Below, in pieces: positions 1 through 8,411 of a stretch of DNA of 64,000 nt. How positions within the stretch are numbered: position 1 is the first letter of the stretch; every line of letters begins with the position of its first letter. The notes under the pieces are model-generated. The model worked only from the letters and a program-made list of their open reading frames with translations, was not told the DNA's origin and searched no databases. The position numbers were made by a program, and so were the translations under genes. This DNA comes from Paenacidovorax monticola (GTDB lineage Bacteria > Pseudomonadota > Gammaproteobacteria > Burkholderiales > Burkholderiaceae_C): contig NZ_CP060790.1 in NCBI RefSeq assembly GCF_014489595.1, forward strand, positions 2,604,001-2,668,000. The letters are read 5' to 3'.

Positions 1-459
1 CCCACGCCCGGGGGCGTGGAGGTGGCCACGGCCGATGGGGTGGAGCGCTTCGACGCCGTCATCTTCGGCACGGGCTTCGACGTGGACCTGCTGGACCGCC
101 CAGAGCTGGCGCGCTACACGCCCCATATCGACACCTGGGCGCGCCATGTGGCGCCCGAACTCTCCGGGCACGAGGCCGCGCGCTTCCCCTACCTGGGCGA
201 CGGCTTCGCGCTGCAAAGCGCCGACGGCCGGCACGCCGGCGCGCTCGCGCGCATGCACCTGTTCAACTGGGGTGCCACGATGTCGCACGCCGCGCTGGGC
301 AGCGACATTCCGGGCCTGGCCATCGGCGCCACGCGCCTGGCCCAGGCACTGGTGAGCGACCTGTTCGTGGAGGATGCAGACCTGCACTGGCAGCGCCTGC
401 AGGCCCACGACGAGGCCGAGCTGCTGCCCACGAAGTGGTACGTACCGCCTTCCCCTTGA
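1..459 (+). CDS. flavin-containing monooxygenase, C-terminal part (5' truncated by window edge)
   Basis: The reading frame is open from base 1, so the N-terminal FAD-binding half lies outside the window. The visible part carries the FDAVIFGTGFD segment typical of the second dinucleotide-binding region of FMO/Baeyer-Villiger-type NADPH- and FAD-dependent monooxygenases. It continues with the conserved tail (HLFNWGATMSHAALGSDIPG) seen in bacterial FMO-like proteins. The expected activity is NADPH/O2-dependent oxygenation of an unknown small molecule. A DoxX-type membrane protein follows 20 bp downstream and may be co-transcribed. The substrate cannot be told from this fragment. Confidence 0.75.
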   Translation, partial: PTPGGVEVATADGVERFDAVIFGTGFDVDLLDRPELARYTPHIDTWARHVAPELSGHEAARFPYLGDGFALQSADGRHAGALARMHLFNWGATMSHAALGSDIPGLAIGATRLAQALVSDLFVEDADLHWQRLQAHDEAELLPTKWYVPPSP

Positions 460-479
460 AGAAAAGCACCGAGAAACCC

Positions 480-872
480 ATGAACAAGCTCTGGAACCTC
501 TTTCACCACCCGCACGCAGGCACCGTGCTGCTGCGCACCACCCTGGCCCTGCTGATGCTGCTGCACGGCTGGAGCAAGATCACCCACGGCATCGGCTCCA
601 TCGAGGGCATGGTGGCCAGCCATGGCCTGCCCCGCTTCCTGGCCTACGGCGTGTACCTCGGCGAGGTGGTGGCGCCGCTGCTGCTGCTGGTGGGCGTGTG
701 GGTGGTGCCCGCCGCGCTGGTCGTCGCCATCAACATGGTGGTGGCGGTGCTGCTGGTGCACCGGGGCCAGGTCTTCTCGCTCAACCAGGTGGGCGGCTGG
801 TCGCTGGAGCTGCAGGCGCTGTTCTTCGTGGGCGCCCTGGCCGTGGCGATGACGTCCAAGCCGGGGAAGTGA
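480..872 (+). CDS. DoxX family membrane protein
   Basis: This is a 130-residue hydrophobic protein with about four predicted membrane helices. The first helix region (LLRTTLALLMLLHGWSKI) carries the RxxLxxxxLxHGxxK-like signature of the DoxX family. I start at the ATG at 480; an upstream in-frame GTG at 435 overlaps the preceding monooxygenase and would add a non-hydrophobic leader. DoxX-type proteins are inner-membrane proteins linked to quinone or thiosulfate oxidation and redox stress, but most family members, including this one, have no assigned substrate. It lies 20 bp after the FMO-like gene. Confidence 0.8.
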   Translation: MNKLWNLFHHPHAGTVLLRTTLALLMLLHGWSKITHGIGSIEGMVASHGLPRFLAYGVYLGEVVAPLLLLVGVWVVPAALVVAINMVVAVLLVHRGQVFSLNQVGGWSLELQALFFVGALAVAMTSKPGK

Positions 873-876
873 GGCC

Positions 877-1879
877 TCAGTCGATCGAGATATTTGCCGC
901 CTTGACCACCTCGGCCCACTTCTGGCGGTTGGCCTTCACGGTGGCGCGGAACTGCTCGGGCGACTCGATGCGCACGCTGTTGCCCGCGCTCTCCAGCTTG
1001 GCGCGCACCTCGGGGTTCTCCAGCACGGTCTTGATGGCGCCGTTGAGCTTGGCGACCACCTTGGCATCCGTGCCCTTGGGCGCGAACAGGCCGAACCAGA
1101 TCGAGCTGTCGAAGCCCTTGGCGCCCGGCAGGCCGCTCTCGGCGATGGTGGGCACCTCGGCGATGGCAGGCACGCGCTTGGCCGTGGTCACGCCGAGCAG
1201 GCGCACCTTGTGGGCCTGGTAGTGCGACAGCACGGTCTGCACCTGGTTCATGATGCAGCAGGTCTCGCCCTTGAGCACGGCCGTGATGGCCTCGGGCCCC
1301 CTTTGTAGGGCACATGCACCATGTTCAGGCCCATGCGCGCATTGAACTCGGCAAACGCCATGTGCGTGCCTGTGCCGTTGCCCGTGGAGGCGAAGTTGTA
1401 CTTGCCGGGGTGGGCCCGCACCAGTTCGACGAACTCCTTCACGGTCTTCACGTTGACCACGTCGGGGTTGATCGTGAGCACGTTGGACACGTCGAGGATC
1501 GGCGCCACGGGCACGAAGTCGGCTTCCACGTCGAAGGGCAGCTTCTTGTACAGCGCCGCGTTGCTGCCGTGCGTGGCCGCCGTGCCGAAGACCAGCGTGT
1601 AGCCGTCGGGCTTGGCGCGCGCCACATACTCGCTCGCGATGTTGCCGGCCGCGCCGGTCTTGTAGTCGATGATGACGGGCTGGCCCAGCACCTTGCCCAG
1701 GGGCTCCTGGATATGGCGCGCCACCACGTCCACGCCCGAACCCGCCGGGAAGGTCATGATGAAGGTGACGGGCTGCTGCGGCCACTCGCCCCCCTGGGCA
1801 TGCGCGGCGGGGCGGACAGGGCCAGGGCGGTGGCGGCGAAGGTGCCCAGCAGGGCACGGCGTGCGAGGGTGAGGCGCAT
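877..1879 (-). pseudogene. Bug/TctC-type tricarboxylate-binding protein, interrupted by two apparent frameshifts
   Basis: Three frames must be joined to give a normal protein of about 330 residues. The first holds a signal peptide (MRLTLARRALLGTFAATALAL); the second runs from AHAQGGEWPQQPVTFIMTF to NMVHVPYKGGP; the third runs from EAITAVLKGE to the end at 877. The first break fits loss of one G in the GGGG at 1809-1812. The second fits loss of one base in the G3C5 tract at 1294-1301. Each repair restores family-typical sequence exactly. Bug proteins are periplasmic binding proteins for carboxylates. No TctA/TctB membrane partner is nearby. Two lesions could mean a real pseudogene, but the shared homopolymer pattern argues for sequence error. 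Confidence 0.8.
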
Positions 1880-1949
1880 GGGAGGTTCCCGGAAAAATGC
1901 AGTCGATGCATTCATTGTGCCGAGAGCCTCAGCAGCTTTCAGCATGTGC

Positions 1950-2852
1950 TTATGCCGCGGCGGCGGGCTCGTCCAGGTGGTCCACGAGGAAATCCAGGAA
2001 GCAGGCAATGCGCGCCGCGAGCTGGGTATTGCGGTAGTACACGGCATTGACGGGCTGGCGCACGTCGGCCGTCTCGCGTGCGAGCACGGGCACGAGGTTG
2101 CCGCGCGCGCGGTCCCCGGCGGTCAGGAAGTCCGACAGGCAGGCGATGCCTGCGCCACGCAGCGCAAGCTGGCGCAGCGTCTCGCCGCTGGAGGCGGCGA
2201 TGGCCGGCGCAATGGCCCATTCGTCGCCATGCGCGCCGCGCAGCGGCCAGCGGTTAAGCGAATCGGGCTGCGTGAAGCCCAGCAGGCTGTGCCGCGCGAG
2301 GTCGGCCGCCGTGCGCGGCCGGCCGTGGGCGGCGAGGTAGCCAGGGCTTGCCAGCACGCGCAGGCGCGAGGCGTACAGCGGCCGCGCGTTGAGCGATGAA
2401 TCGCGCAGCGCACCGATGCGGATGGCCACGTCGGTGCGGCGCTCCAGCAGGTCGATGTTGAGCTCGTCGGTATCCAGCTCCAGCGTGATCTGCGGATAGG
2501 CCCGGTGGAACGCAGGCACCAGCGGCACCACCACATGCAGCATGAACGGCGTGGCCGCGTTCACGCGCAGCCGCCCCGCGGGCTGGCGGCGGCGCGCGGC
2601 CATGTGCTCCTCGGCCTCGTCGATGGAGGCGAGGATGGCCCGCGCGCGCAGCAGGAAGGCCTGCCCCTCCTCGGTGAGCGCGGCGCGGCGCGTGGTGCGG
2701 CGCAGCAGCGTGGTGTCGAGCTTCTTTTCAAGCCGCCCGAGGGCCCGGCTGATGCCCGAGACCGTCTGCCCCAGCCGCTCGGCCGCCGCCGTGATCGATC
2801 CGCCATCCACCACGGCCACGAAGGCCTGCAGCTCCTCGAAGGTGGTTTTCAT
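1950..2852 (-). CDS. LysR family transcriptional regulator (YafC-like)
   Basis: 300 residues. The N-terminal winged helix (about residues 4-62, including [20 protein letters not shown] and [14 protein letters not shown]) is followed by a periplasmic-binding-like effector domain. That domain includes [18 protein letters not shown], the start of the LysR co-inducer domain. The gene is divergent from the dkgB-like aldo/keto reductase with about 105 bp between starts. In Escherichia coli the LysR gene yafC is also next to dkgB, so this protein is the natural candidate regulator of the reductase. The intergenic stretch is AT-rich (around 2862-2892), as expected for a divergent promoter. The effector is unknown. 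Confidence 0.88.
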   Translation of the reverse strand: MKTTFEELQAFVAVVDGGSITAAAERLGQTVSGISRALGRLEKKLDTTLLRRTTRRAALTEEGQAFLLRARAILASIDEAEEHMAARRRQPAGRLRVNAATPFMLHVVVPLVPAFHRAYPQITLELDTDELNIDLLERRTDVAIRIGALRDSSLNARPLYASRLRVLASPGYLAAHGRPRTAADLARHSLLGFTQPDSLNRWPLRGAHGDEWAIAPAIAASSGETLRQLALRGAGIACLSDFLTAGDRARGNLVPVLARETADVRQPVNAVYYRNTQLAARIACFLDFLVDHLDEPAAAA

Positions 2853-2957
2853 GGGGCTCCTCGAATTATTGACTACGAGGCAATTATCAATAGAGCATCA
2901 CGGGGTTTTTCTGCAAGGAATACGCCGCCACACTCCAGGCATTCCCAAGGAAAGACC

Positions 2958-3773
2958 ATGAACACCCCCTCCCCCATCCCCGCCTTCGGCCTCGGCACCT
3001 TCCGACTCACGGGCCAGACCGTGATCGACTCGGTCAAGACCGGGCTCGAACTCGGCTACCGCCACATCGACACCGCGCAGATCTACGGCAACGAAGCCGA
3101 GGTCGGCCAGGCCATCGCCGAGAGCGGCGTGCCGCGCGACGCGCTGTTCCTCACCACCAAGGTCTGGACCGAGCACCTCGCGGCCGGCCGCCTCATCCCG
3201 AGCCTGCACGACAGCCTCGCCAAGCTGCGCACCGACCATGTGGACCTCGCGCTGATCCACTGGCCCTCGCCGGGCGGCACCGTGCCGCTGGCCGATTCGC
3301 TGGGCGCGCTGCTGCGTGCGCGTGAACAGGGGCTGGTGCGCCACATCGGCGTGTCGAACTTCACCACGGCGCTGCTGCGCGAGGCCGTCGCGGCCGTGGG
3401 CACGAGCGCCATCGCCACGAACCAGATCGAGCTGCACCCCTACCTGCAGAACCGCGCCGTGGCCAGCTTCGCGCGCGCCCAGGGCATCCACACCACCTCG
3501 TACATGACGCTGGCCTACGGCCAGGTGCTGCAGGACCCCGTGGTGCAGGCCATTGCCACGGAGCTGAACGCCACGTCCGCGCAGGTGGCGTTGGCCTGGG
3601 CGATGCAGCAGGGCTATGCGGTCATTCCGTCCTCGACCCGGCGCGAGAACCTGCAGAGCAACCTGCGCGCCCCGGCGCTGCGCCTGAGCGATGCGCAGAT
3701 GGCGCGCATGGCCGCGCTGGAGCGTGGCGGCCGGCTCGTGAACCCCGAGGGCCTGGCCCCCGTGTGGGACTGA
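2958..3773 (+). CDS. dkgB: aldo/keto reductase, 2,5-diketo-D-gluconate reductase B type
   Basis: 271 residues. The sequence is strongly like E. coli DkgB along its full length: [18 protein letters not shown], the catalytic tetrad region (DTAQIYGNE, where Tyr is the acid, and LALIHWPSP), the [11 protein letters not shown] motif, and the NADPH-binding [14 protein letters not shown] segment. The enzyme reduces keto-sugars, methylglyoxal and other aldehydes with NADPH in the cytoplasm. The start at 2958 is chosen because it matches the family N-terminus and has AAGGAAAG just upstream. The reading frame stays open far upstream, but that part is antisense to the LysR gene. Confidence 0.92.
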   Translation: MNTPSPIPAFGLGTFRLTGQTVIDSVKTGLELGYRHIDTAQIYGNEAEVGQAIAESGVPRDALFLTTKVWTEHLAAGRLIPSLHDSLAKLRTDHVDLALIHWPSPGGTVPLADSLGALLRAREQGLVRHIGVSNFTTALLREAVAAVGTSAIATNQIELHPYLQNRAVASFARAQGIHTTSYMTLAYGQVLQDPVVQAIATELNATSAQVALAWAMQQGYAVIPSSTRRENLQSNLRAPALRLSDAQMARMAALERGGRLVNPEGLAPVWD

Positions 3774-3795
3774 GCGGCCCCCGCGGCCCGGGCCC

Positions 3796-4785
3796 TCACT
3801 CCTCCGACGAGAAGCCCGAGGCCGCCACCACCGGTGCCCAGCGCTCGCGCTCCTGCGCGAGCTGGCGCGCGTACTCGTCGGGCGTGCTGCTCACGGGCTC
3901 GAAGCCGAGCTTGGCCAGCGCCTCGACCACGCTGCCCTCGCGCACGGCCTGGCGCGCCAGGTCGTTGATGCGGTCGACCTGCGCGGCGGGCGTCTTCGCG
4001 GGCAGGAACAGGCCATAGCTCTCCACGCCATGGATGCCCGCGAAGCCCTGCTCCTCGAAAGTAGGCACATCGGGCAGGAAGCGCGAGCGCCTGGCGTCGG
4101 TCACGCCAAGCACGCGCACGCGGCCCGTGGGCACGTGCGGCAGGCAGTCGCCCACGCTGAAGCAGCCCGAGGCCACCTGCCCGCCCATCACGTCCTGCAG
4201 CCCCGGCGCCGCGCCCCGGTAGGGCACATGCGTGAGCGCGATGCCCGCGGCGCGCGCGAACTGATTGCCCAGGAAGTGGGGCATGGCCCCGGCGGCTGGC
4301 GAGGCATAGCCCTCGGCCTCGGGCCGGCCCTTGGCCCATTCGGCGAACTGGCGCAGCGTCTTGACCGACTCGGGCACCTTGGGCCCGACCATGAAGCCGC
4401 AGGTGGACAGCGCCACGGGCGTGACGGCGATGAAGTCCGCCGCCGGCCGGTACTGCAGGCGCTTGAACACATGGGGGTAGATCGTGAACATGGACGACGG
4501 ACTCAGCAGCAGCGTGAGCCCGTCGGGCGGCGCGTCCTTGGTGGTGGCGAGCGCGATGCGCCCGCCCGCGCCCACCTTCTGCTCGACCACCGTGGTCGTG
4601 CCCGTGCGCGCCCGCCAGCTCTCGGCCAGGCGGCGCGCGGTGGCGTCCACCGAGCCGCCGGCCGGAAAGCCCACGAGGATGCGCGAAACGCCCTGCTGGG
4701 CATGCACGAGGGAACTGAATGCGCCGCCGGCGGAGGCCAGCAGGGCCGCCAGGGCCCGGCTGGCCCTGCGTCGATCGATGTCCAT
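3796..4785 (-). CDS. Bug/TctC-type periplasmic binding protein
   Basis: 329 residues with a Tat-like or Sec signal (MDIDRRRASRALAALLASAG, cleaved after VHAQ). The mature part has the Bug-family opening RILVGFPAGGSVDATARRLA, the HVPYRGAAPGLQDVMGGQVA ligand-loop region, and the DVPTFEEQGFAGIHGVESYG C-terminal lobe. Such proteins bind carboxylates or related small acids in the periplasm. It ends 22 bp from the convergent dkgB-like gene and sits 48 bp downstream of the MarR gene on the same strand, so the two may form one transcript. No TctAB permease is adjacent. Confidence 0.88.
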   Translation of the reverse strand: MDIDRRRASRALAALLASAGGAFSSLVHAQQGVSRILVGFPAGGSVDATARRLAESWRARTGTTTVVEQKVGAGGRIALATTKDAPPDGLTLLLSPSSMFTIYPHVFKRLQYRPAADFIAVTPVALSTCGFMVGPKVPESVKTLRQFAEWAKGRPEAEGYASPAAGAMPHFLGNQFARAAGIALTHVPYRGAAPGLQDVMGGQVASGCFSVGDCLPHVPTGRVRVLGVTDARRSRFLPDVPTFEEQGFAGIHGVESYGLFLPAKTPAAQVDRINDLARQAVREGSVVEALAKLGFEPVSSTPDEYARQLAQERERWAPVVAASGFSSEE

Positions 4786-4833
4786 CTTCTTGTCTCCTGG
4801 TTGTTGTCGGGTATGCGATGGCAGGCGCGTGCC

Positions 4834-5385
4834 TCAGGCGCCCAGGTGGGCCACGGCCGCGAGCCGCTCGAGCAGGGGCTGCAGCGTGGCCCCTTCGGGC
4901 CCCAGGGCGCGCAGCAGTGCCAGGTCGTGTGCCTTCACCGCGGCCGTGATCGCCTGGAGCGCGGCCTCGCCCTGGGGCGTGGCGTGCAGCGTCCAGGAGC
5001 GGCCGTCGAGCGGATCGTCCTCGCGGCGCACCCAGCCCTGGGCGCCGAGCCAGTCCACGAGCCGCAGGCCGCCGCTGCGGTGCAGGCCCATGGCCTGGGC
5101 CAGCACGCCCTGGCGCAGGCCCGGATTGCGCACCACGAGCACGAGCGCCGCGAAGCGCTGCGGGCTCACCTCGGCCATGCCCACGGCACGCTGGAAGTGC
5201 AGGTACAGCGCGTTCTGCGCGCGGCGCAGCGCATAGCCCATGAGCGCGTCGAGCACGCCATAGTCCAGCCCCGGCAGCGGCCGCAGCTCGCCCTCGGGCA
5301 GGTCGGCCGCGGCCGGAGGCCGGCGCGCGCGCGCCAAGGCCGCCCTGGTGGTGGGTTTCTTCGGGCTTGCGCTTTTTTGTTGCAT
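4834..5385 (-). CDS. MarR family transcriptional regulator
   Basis: 183 residues. A winged helix-turn-helix spans about residues 75-145 (SPQRFAALVLVVRNPGLRQG, LAQAMGLHRSGGLRLVDWL) with a wing (REDDPLDGRSWTLHATPQGE) typical of MarR proteins. The start codon at 5383-5385 lies inside a perfect inverted repeat, which suggests autoregulation. It is divergent from a PhzS-like flavin monooxygenase starting 62 bp away. MarR repressors of this kind usually respond to aromatic ligands, so a phenolic or heteroaromatic substrate of the neighbouring enzyme is a reasonable inducer candidate. The longer upstream frame is antisense to the monooxygenase and is not used. Confidence 0.88.
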   Translation of the reverse strand: MQQKSASPKKPTTRAALARARRPPAAADLPEGELRPLPGLDYGVLDALMGYALRRAQNALYLHFQRAVGMAEVSPQRFAALVLVVRNPGLRQGVLAQAMGLHRSGGLRLVDWLGAQGWVRREDDPLDGRSWTLHATPQGEAALQAITAAVKAHDLALLRALGPEGATLQPLLERLAAVAHLGA

Positions 5386-5395
5386 GACGCAACAA
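5377..5395. promoter_or_regulatory. candidate MarR operator (perfect inverted repeat)
   Basis: TTGTTGC-ATGAC-GCAACAA is a perfect 7-bp inverted repeat with a 5-bp spacer (19 bp). That size and symmetry fit MarR-dimer operators. It covers the start codon of the MarR gene and lies 52 bp before the divergent monooxygenase start. Binding here would block both genes. Function is inferred from position and symmetry only. Confidence 0.6.
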
Positions 5396-5446
5396 TATCC
5401 CGCAGATTTGACATCCGTCAAGCACGACAACCCGGAGACAAACCCC

Positions 5447-6705
5447 ATGGCACAACCCCTCGACATCGTGATTGCCGGCGGCGGCATCGGCGGCCTCACG
5501 GCCGCCATGGCGTTGGCCGCGCAAGGCCACCACGTGGCGGTCTGCGAGGCCACGGCCCAGTTGCGGCCGCTCGGCGTCGGCATCAACCTGCTGCCGCATG
5601 CCGTGGCCGTGCTCGACGGCCTGGGGCTGCTGCCCGCGCTGCGCGCCATGGCGGTGGAGACCTCGGCCCTCGTGTTCGCCAACCGCCACGGGCAGCCCAT
5701 CTACGAAGACCGGCGCGGCATCGCTGCGGGCTACAGCCACCCCAGCTCAGCATCCACCGCGGGCACCTGCAGATGCTGCTGTGGCAGGAGGCCGGGCAGC
5801 GCCTGGGCGCCGGGCGGCTGCGCGCGGGCGAGCGCGTGGCGGGCTGCGCGCAGGACGCACAGGGCGTGCTCGCGCAGATCGAGCGTGCCGACGGATCGCG
5901 CGCCACGCTGCGCTGCGACCTGCTGATCGGCGCCGACGGCATTCACTCCGCCCTGCGCCGCCAGTTCTACCCCGAGGAGGGCTCGCCGCGCTGGAACGGC
6001 ATGATGATGTGGCGCGGCACCACCGTGGCCCGGCCCTTCCTCGATGCGCGCACCATGGTGCAGGCGGGCCACCGGCGCGCCAAGTTCGTGGTCTACCCCA
6101 TCGCGCCGCCCGCGCCCGACGGCACGCAGCTCATCAACTGGATCGCCGACCGGCGCCTGCGCGAGGACGGCTTCGGCGGCGGGCTCACGGCGCCGGGGCG
6201 CGAGGACTGGAGCCGCCCCGGCTCCATCGACGATCTGCTGCCCACCTTCGGCGCCTGGCGCTTCGACTGGCTCGACGTGCCCGGCGTGATCCGCTCGGCC
6301 ACTCAGATCCTCGAATGGCCCATGGTGGACCGCGACCCGCTGCCGCGCTGGCGCCACGGCCGCACCACGCTGCTGGGCGACGCGGCGCACCCCATGTACC
6401 CCATCGGCTCCAACGGCGCCACGCAGGCCATCCTCGACGCCGAGGCGCTGGCCCAGGCCCTGTCGGCGCACGGCGACCCCGAGGCGGCGCTGGACGCCTA
6501 CGAAGCCGCGCGGCGGCCCATGACGGCGCGCATCGTCGCGCTCAACCGGCAGGAAGGCCTGGACGCCATACTCGACATGGTCGAGGAGCGTGCCCCTCAG
6601 GGCTTCACGCGCATCGAGGACGTGATGAACCCCGCCGTGCTGCAGCGCTGGGTGCAGGACTACAAGGCCGCGGCAGGCCACCGCCAGCAGCCGCCCTCGG
6701 CCTGA
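5447..6705 (+). CDS. FAD-dependent monooxygenase, PhzS-like (one apparent frameshift)
   Basis: Group A flavoprotein hydroxylase. Features are the FAD-binding IVIAGGGIGGLTAAMAL near the N-terminus, RPLGVGINLLPHAV, the LIGADGIHSALRR motif, the MMMWRGTT substrate-site region and TLLGDAAHPMYPIGSNGATQ. This order resembles 5-methylphenazine-1-carboxylate 1-monooxygenase (PhzS) and its salicylate-hydroxylase relatives. The frame breaks at the CCCC at 5740-5743. Adding one C restores GYSHPQLSIHRGHLQMLLW, which matches the family (YPQYSIHRGELQM in PhzS), so the corrected product is about 420 residues. Divergent MarR control is likely. The break looks like a sequencing error, and the substrate is unknown. 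Confidence 0.85.
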
Positions 6706-6743
6706 GCCGCCGCCCGCCGCGGCGCATGCCCATAATCGGAGCC

Positions 6744-8411
6744 ATGCCCCGCACCCACCAATTCCTGCACCCCCACCGCGAGCCCGCGGCCACGCGCGCC
6801 GCCGCCACCGTGCTGCTGCTGCGCGACACGGCCGACGGTGCGCTCGAAGTGCTCATGACGCGCCGCTCGGCCCAGGCAAGCTTCGCGCCCGGCGCCTACG
6901 TATTCCCCGGCGGCGGCATCGATGCGCTGGACGCCGCGTCGCACGCGGCCGCCGACCGCCGGCCCACGCAGACCGACACGCACCTCACGCAAGCCATCGC
7001 CGCGATCCGCGAAAGCTTCGAGGAGCTGGGCATCCTGCTCGCACGCCACGCCGGGGACGGCCGCATGGCCGATGCGGCCGACATCGCCGCACTCGACCGC
7101 CATGCCCCCTTTGTCGCCCAGTGCCAGGCACGCGGCCTGCGCCTGGCGGCCGATGGCGTGTTCGTGCTCGCGCACTGGACGGCCGACCGCGACCTGCCCA
7201 AGCGCTTCGACGTGCCCTTCCTCGTGGCGCGCATGCCGGACGGCCAGGAGCCCGTGGCCGACGAGGCCGAGCAGTTCGAGCCCGTGTGGGTGCGCCCGGC
7301 CGATGCGCTCGCGCGTCACGATGCAGGGCAGTTCTTCATGATCTTTCCGACGATCCGCACGCTGGAGCGGCTTGCACGCTTCGCGGACACCAACGCCGTG
7401 CTCGCGGCCGTGGCCGGCGAAGCCCCGCTGTGGACGAGCTGCCCGCGCGCGGGCCTGCGTGCGGGCAAGGAGTCGCGCCACATGGAGCACGAGCCCGAGT
7501 TCGGCGAGCTGGCCATGGTCTGCCCCGACGGCCAGATCGTGCACCCCCTCGACTGGCAGAGCGAGCGCCCCGTGCCGCTGCGCAAGAACCTGCAGCGCCT
7601 CACGGCCCCCAACCCCGGCGTGATGACAGGCCCCGGCACCAACAGCTACCTCGTGGGCGATCCGGCCACAGGCTACATCGCCATCGACCCCGGACCGGCC
7701 GATGCCGAGCACCTGGAACGATTGTGGCGCGCGGCGGGCGGCGACATCCGCATGATCGTGTGCACGCACTCGCACCCGGACCACTCGCCGGGCGCGGCGC
7801 CGCTGCAGGCGCTGTGCGCACAGGCAGGACACCCGGCACCACCCATCCTGGGCCTGCCCTCGGCCCCCACGGCACGCGCTGCCAGCCACTTCGTGCCCGA
7901 GCGTTCGCTACAAAATGGAGAGCTACTCACGCTCAAGGGACAGGCGCCGGAGGGTGAAATCACCCACACCCTGCAGGTGGTGCACACGCCGGGCCACGCG
8001 GCCAACCACGTGTGCCTGCTGCTTGTGGAGGACGCGCTGCTGTTCTCGGGCGACCACATCCTCAACGGCAGCACCACGGTGATCGACCCGCCCGACGGCA
8101 ACATGGCCGACTACCTGGACTCGCTGGACCGGCTCGACGCGCTGTGCGCCGGGCATGGCGTGGAATTCATCCTGCCCGCCCACGGCTATGTGCTGGGCGA
8201 TGCGCGCGGCACCATCGCGCGCCTGAAGGCCCACCGCCTCGCGCGCGAGGCCAAGGTCATCGCCGCCATGCAGGCGCTGCCCGGCGGTACCGTGGAGGAC
8301 TGGGTGCGCCACGCCTACGATGACGTGCCGCCGCGCCTGTGGCCCGTGGCCCAGCGTTCGCTGCTGGCGCATGTGGAGCGCATCCGCGCACTGGAGCCCG
8401 GCAATGTCTGA
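6744..8411 (+). CDS. Nudix hydrolase / metallo-beta-lactamase-fold fusion protein
   Basis: 555 residues from the ATG at 6744 (an ATG at 6726 would add six). Residues 20-210 form a Nudix domain of the NUDT19/CoA-diphosphatase subtype: VFPGGGIDALD, then IRESFEELGILL as the REx-EE-G core. Residues about 245-555 form a metallo-beta-lactamase domain with THSHPDHSPG (metal ligands H342, H344, D346, H347), HTPGHAANHVCL and FSGDHIL, close to LACTB2-type hydrolases. The glycine-rich start of the Nudix box lacks the classical early Glu, as in NUDT19. Two hydrolases on one chain suggest coupled processing of a nucleotide-linked substrate; the substrate is not known. The last 8 bp overlap the next gene. 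Confidence 0.88.
   Translation: MPRTHQFLHPHREPAATRAAATVLLLRDTADGALEVLMTRRSAQASFAPGAYVFPGGGIDALDAASHAAADRRPTQTDTHLTQAIAAIRESFEELGILLARHAGDGRMADAADIAALDRHAPFVAQCQARGLRLAADGVFVLAHWTADRDLPKRFDVPFLVARMPDGQEPVADEAEQFEPVWVRPADALARHDAGQFFMIFPTIRTLERLARFADTNAVLAAVAGEAPLWTSCPRAGLRAGKESRHMEHEPEFGELAMVCPDGQIVHPLDWQSERPVPLRKNLQRLTAPNPGVMTGPGTNSYLVGDPATGYIAIDPGPADAEHLERLWRAAGGDIRMIVCTHSHPDHSPGAAPLQALCAQAGHPAPPILGLPSAPTARAASHFVPERSLQNGELLTLKGQAPEGEITHTLQVVHTPGHAANHVCLLLVEDALLFSGDHILNGSTTVIDPPDGNMADYLDSLDRLDALCAGHGVEFILPAHGYVLGDARGTIARLKAHRLAREAKVIAAMQALPGGTVEDWVRHAYDDVPPRLWPVAQRSLLAHVERIRALEPGNV
7906..7934 (+). repeat. degenerate lineage-type repeat inside the Nudix-MBL coding region
   Basis: This stretch (GCTACAAAATGGAGAGCTAC, then TCACGCTC) resembles the 27-bp elements at 34538 and 47002 but is more diverged. 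It encodes a linker (SLQNGELLTLKG) inside the metallo-beta-lactamase domain, in frame. Confidence 0.4.
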
